Below are positions 5,798-7,981 of a stretch of 7,981 nt of DNA, piece by piece (the first letter of the stretch is position 1; each line of letters opens with the position of its first letter). The position numbers and the translations under genes were made by a program. Under the pieces are notes generated by a model. The model was not told the DNA's origin and made no database searches. It saw only the letters and a program-made list of their open reading frames with translations. Location: contig PMLF01000127.1 in NCBI GenBank assembly GCA_003158755.1, positions 1-7,981 of the forward strand, given 5' to 3'. This DNA is from Elusimicrobiota bacterium (GTDB taxonomy: Bacteria; Elusimicrobiota; Elusimicrobia; FEN-1173).

Positions 5798-6649
5798 TCA
5801 CATTTTCAAAGCCCCGGAAGTAATTCCGGAGATGATGTGGCGCTGCATCAGGATGTACACGGCGATGATGGGAACGACCGAAATCGTCATGGCGGCCATG
5901 AGCAGGGGATACTGGGTGATGTGAGCCCCCTGGAACACCATGAACCCTCTTTGGAGAGGCATGAGCTTTTGGTCCGAAAGGACCAGCATGGCTAAAAGGT
6001 ATTCGTTCCACACGCCCAGGGCGGTGAAAATGGTGAGCACGGCGATGGCGGGTTTGGCCAGGGGCAGGGCGACTTTGTAATACACTTGGAACTTGTTGCA
6101 CCCGTCGACGCGGGCGGCGTCCTCCAAATCCTTGGGGAGCTTGCGGAAAAACGTGGTGAGGAGAAATATTCCCAGGGGCAAGCCGCCGTTCACTTGGGGA
6201 AGAATATACCCCAGCCGGGTATTGACCAGACCCAGCTTGATGAGGAGCACGTACAGGGCGATGAAGGCTCCCGGCACCGGGATCATCATGGTGGCCAGGA
6301 ACAAGGTATAAATCGTTTTCTTCGCCGGGAACTCGAGCCGGGCGAACGCGTAGGCCGCCAAGGAAGCGATCAAAAGCACGCCCCCGACGACGCTCACCGT
6401 ATAGAAAAGGCTGTTGAGGAAGTAGACCCCGAAATGGCCCTTGGTCCAGGCGAGGGCGAAGTTCTCCCAGTGGGCGTGGGCGGGGATGAGGCTCATGTCG
6501 GAGAAGATGGTCTGCTGGGTCTTGAGGGACGACACGAACATCCAGATCAAGGGGAAGAGGCACGTCGCGGAAACGAGGATGAGGAGCGCGTGTGTCACGC
6601 TCGACTTCACGCGACCCTGCCAGCGAACGTCTCGGAAAATGTCGGACAT
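5798..6649 (-). CDS. Carbohydrate ABC transporter permease, MalG/UgpE type
   Basis: A 283-residue inner-membrane permease, partner of the preceding MalF-type protein. Six membrane segments are seen at about residues 18-40, 80-104, 112-137, 143-165, 198-225 and 248-270. The EAA loop is at 176-196 (EDAARVDGCNKFQVYYKVALP), the usual ATPase contact. Other CUT1 MalG marks are LFPLIWMFVSSLKT near the N-terminus, ARLEFPAK before the third segment, and a GITSGALKM end close to the common 'G...GA.K' terminus. The frame is open much further upstream, but the start at 6649 is preferred: it gives the canonical MalG N-terminus, overlaps the previous stop as TGATG, and has GGAG 8 nt upstream. No ATPase gene is in the window, so the complex probably uses an ATPase encoded elsewhere. 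Confidence 0.95.
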   Translation of the reverse strand: MSDIFRDVRWQGRVKSSVTHALLILVSATCLFPLIWMFVSSLKTQQTIFSDMSLIPAHAHWENFALAWTKGHFGVYFLNSLFYTVSVVGGVLLIASLAAYAFARLEFPAKKTIYTLFLATMMIPVPGAFIALYVLLIKLGLVNTRLGYILPQVNGGLPLGIFLLTTFFRKLPKDLEDAARVDGCNKFQVYYKVALPLAKPAIAVLTIFTALGVWNEYLLAMLVLSDQKLMPLQRGFMVFQGAHITQYPLLMAAMTISVVPIIAVYILMQRHIISGITSGALKM

Positions 6650-7533
6650 CAGTCTTTCTCCAATTTCTTCCCCAGCCGCATTTGAACCATGGAGAGGAAC
6701 AGCAGCAACAGGCCGAAGAGCACGCCCATGGAACAGGCGTACCCCAGGCGGCCCTCGCCGAGCATGACCGCGACCAAGCGCGTCATGGGAACCTCGGTGT
6801 TGTAGCCGGGCCCTCCCCCGGTGGTGGAGACGATGAGATCGTAAATCTGCATGGTGCCTAAAATGGTCAGGATGGACACGAGGACGAACACCGGCACCAT
6901 CATCGGCACGGTGATCCGCCAGAAAACGGTGGTCTCCGAAGCGCCGTCCACCTTGGCGGACTCGTAGAGCTCCCGCGGAATGTTTTGGAGCCCCGCCAGG
7001 AGGATGATGAACCCCCAACCGAAACCCTTCCACATATGGATGATGGCCACGCCCAAGAGGGCCGTCTTGGGATCGGCCAGCCAAGCGCGGCTCCAGCTTC
7101 CCAACCCGATCTGCGCGAGCACATGGTTGAGGAGCCCGTAGTTTCCGTCGAAGATCCAGTTCCAGATGAACCCGACCACGATGCCCGACAGGATGGGCGG
7201 CAGATAGAAAATGACGCGATAGATGTGCCCGCCGCGGATGTTCCGGTCCACGGCCCAAGCCAGACCGAGAGCCAGCGCGTTCTGAAGCGTGAGCGCCAGG
7301 AGGGTGATGTACGCGGCGTTCTTGAATGAGATCCAATAGGGCTTGTTCTGGGTGAGGACTTCCAAATAATTCCCCAGCCCCACGAACCGCATGGCGCGGG
7401 AAATTCCGTCCCAATCGAAACAGGAGAGTTGAAAAACCTTATAGAACGGATAGAGGCTGAAGACGATGAACAACAGCAACGCCGGGAGGACGAAGAGGAA
7501 GCTGGTCGCCTGGTCTTTCGTCGATGGTTTCAT
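6649..7533 (-). CDS. Carbohydrate ABC transporter permease, MalF/UgpA type
   Basis: A 294-residue inner-membrane permease of the CUT1 sugar importer class. Six hydrophobic segments are visible at roughly residues 12-34, 72-95, 104-127, 156-183, 205-230 and 266-285. The coupling-loop EAA-type motif is at about 191-210 (ESAKVDGASETTVFWRITVP), with the conserved ..DGA.....F..I..P spacing that contacts the ATPase. The segment STTGGGPGYNTE near 236-247 is also typical of the MalF/UgpA branch. Length is normal for the family; it lacks the long extra periplasmic loop of E. coli MalF. The ATG at 7533 has a GAGG-type ribosome site 7 nt upstream, just after the solute-binding gene. Its stop overlaps the next start as TGATG. 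It should form a heterodimer with the next gene product. Confidence 0.95.
   Translation of the reverse strand: MKPSTKDQATSFLFVLPALLLFIVFSLYPFYKVFQLSCFDWDGISRAMRFVGLGNYLEVLTQNKPYWISFKNAAYITLLALTLQNALALGLAWAVDRNIRGGHIYRVIFYLPPILSGIVVGFIWNWIFDGNYGLLNHVLAQIGLGSWSRAWLADPKTALLGVAIIHMWKGFGWGFIILLAGLQNIPRELYESAKVDGASETTVFWRITVPMMVPVFVLVSILTILGTMQIYDLIVSTTGGGPGYNTEVPMTRLVAVMLGEGRLGYACSMGVLFGLLLLFLSMVQMRLGKKLEKD
6658..6661 (-). promoter_or_regulatory. Ribosome-binding site deciding the MalG-type start
   Basis: GGAG on the minus strand lies 8 nt before the ATG at 6649, inside the end of the upstream permease gene. With the TGATG overlap, it favours the short 283-residue protein over the longer open frame reaching 7414. 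Confidence 0.7.
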
Positions 7534-7554
7534 GTCCGTCCCTCGCCTACCCGC

Positions 7555-7981
7555 TTACTTCGCCTGTCCGGCGATTTTCTTCATCTCCATCTTTTTGACG
7601 CTTTGCACCGCCGCGGCCACTTCCTCGGCGGTTTTCTCTTTGATCAAAATCGACTGGATACCCTTGTCGAACGCCTCGATGACCTGGCTGCCTTCCGACA
7701 CGGGGAAACGGCTGGGGTGGACGGTGGAATCCATCTTGCCCGCGAACTCGGCCAGCACGGGAGGGATGTCCACCAGGGCGGCCTCGACGGAAGGGAGGTT
7801 CTTGGTCTCTTTCGCCAAATAGACCTGCTGGTCCTTTTCGGTCAACCACTTCAGGAAAGCCACGGCGTCGTCCTTGCGGGGCGACCGGGGGTTCACCACC
7901 AGGGTCGATCCGGCCCCTCCCCAGATGACGCGGGGATGCTTGTCGGACACGGCGGGAGGCATGAAAGCCCCGTAATTGAGG
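7555..7981 (-). CDS. ABC transporter solute-binding protein, sugar type (family 1), C-terminal part only
   Basis: This is the 3' end of a periplasmic sugar-binding protein. The frame is open to the right edge, so the start, signal peptide and N-terminal lobe are outside the window. About 141 residues are visible, ending in AGQAK before TAA. The segment WGGAGSTLVVNPRSPRKDDA followed by an FLKWLTEKDQQVYLAKET helix is the usual C-lobe pattern of family 1 (MalE/UgpB-like) proteins: a Gly-rich strand, then 'A..FLKWL...D.Q..' and a conserved 'LPS'. Such proteins bind oligosaccharides or glycerol-linked sugars and deliver them to a MalFG-type permease pair, which follows here after 21 nt. The substrate cannot be read from this fragment. 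The assignment rests on this pattern plus the neighbouring permeases. Confidence 0.9.
   Translation of the reverse strand, partial: LNYGAFMPPAVSDKHPRVIWGGAGSTLVVNPRSPRKDDAVAFLKWLTEKDQQVYLAKETKNLPSVEAALVDIPPVLAEFAGKMDSTVHPSRFPVSEGSQVIEAFDKGIQSILIKEKTAEEVAAAVQSVKKMEMKKIAGQAK

Noticed and set aside
5745..6563. 272-residue minus-strand frame rich in Arg, Pro and His
   Set aside because: It is an out-of-frame shadow of the MalG-type permease, whose own frame has clear membrane segments and the EAA loop.
6650..7414. Upstream extension of the MalG-type permease frame to a 538-residue protein
   Set aside because: The extra part is the other-frame shadow of the MalF-type gene (His, Arg and Pro rich, no membrane segments). 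The GGAG site and TGATG overlap support the start at 6649.

Overview
This window is a single, tightly packed, minus-strand operon fragment of seven genes. In transcription order (high to low coordinates) it holds the 3' end of a sugar-type ABC solute-binding protein, two MalF/MalG-type permeases, a secreted clan GH-A-like glycoside hydrolase with a C-terminal FlgD-like Ig domain, a PorV/PorQ-like outer-membrane protein, a large predicted outer-membrane beta-barrel that also ends in a FlgD-like domain, and a small lipoprotein with a jelly-roll-like region. No gene on the plus strand is credible. The operon promoter and most of the solute-binding gene lie beyond the right edge.

The DNA is GC-rich. 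PorV/PorQ-like proteins, FlgD-like Ig C-termini and a lipobox all point to a didermic (Gram-negative) bacterium. PorV-like proteins together with FlgD-like tails on secreted enzymes fit uncultivated lineages such as Elusimicrobiota, FCPU426-like phyla, or FCB relatives. That placement is inference with low confidence, because no marker gene is present.

Layout: 7555-7981 solute-binding protein (partial); 6649-7533 and 5798-6649 permeases; 4339-5796 glycoside hydrolase; 3269-4342 PorV-like protein; 753-3272 beta-barrel/FlgD-like protein; 103-756 lipoprotein; 1-77 palindromic repeat region. Junctions are almost seamless: 21 nt between the first two genes, then TGATG, TGA-C-ATG, GTGA, ATGA and ATGA. 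This implies one transcript and translational coupling. Read together, the genes look like a complete oligosaccharide-scavenging system: cleave outside, bind at a membrane surface, pass the outer membrane, and import through an ABC transporter whose ATPase is not in the window. The last genes could be a functional analogue of SusC/SusD, which is inference.

The most unusual structure is a pair of 125-nt palindromic elements (3093-3217 and 4187-4311). They are equal in length and orientation and about 80% identical. Each lies just inside the 5' end of one of two consecutive outer-membrane protein genes, in the same reading frame, directly before the signal-peptide hydrophobic segment. Each has imperfect inverted ends starting TAGAA and two hairpins whose 11-nt loops are complementary to each other. 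A heptamer tandem repeat (3041-3061) adds to one of these signal regions. Either the elements have been absorbed into the two N-termini, or the true starts lie further in and the elements are operon-internal spacers.
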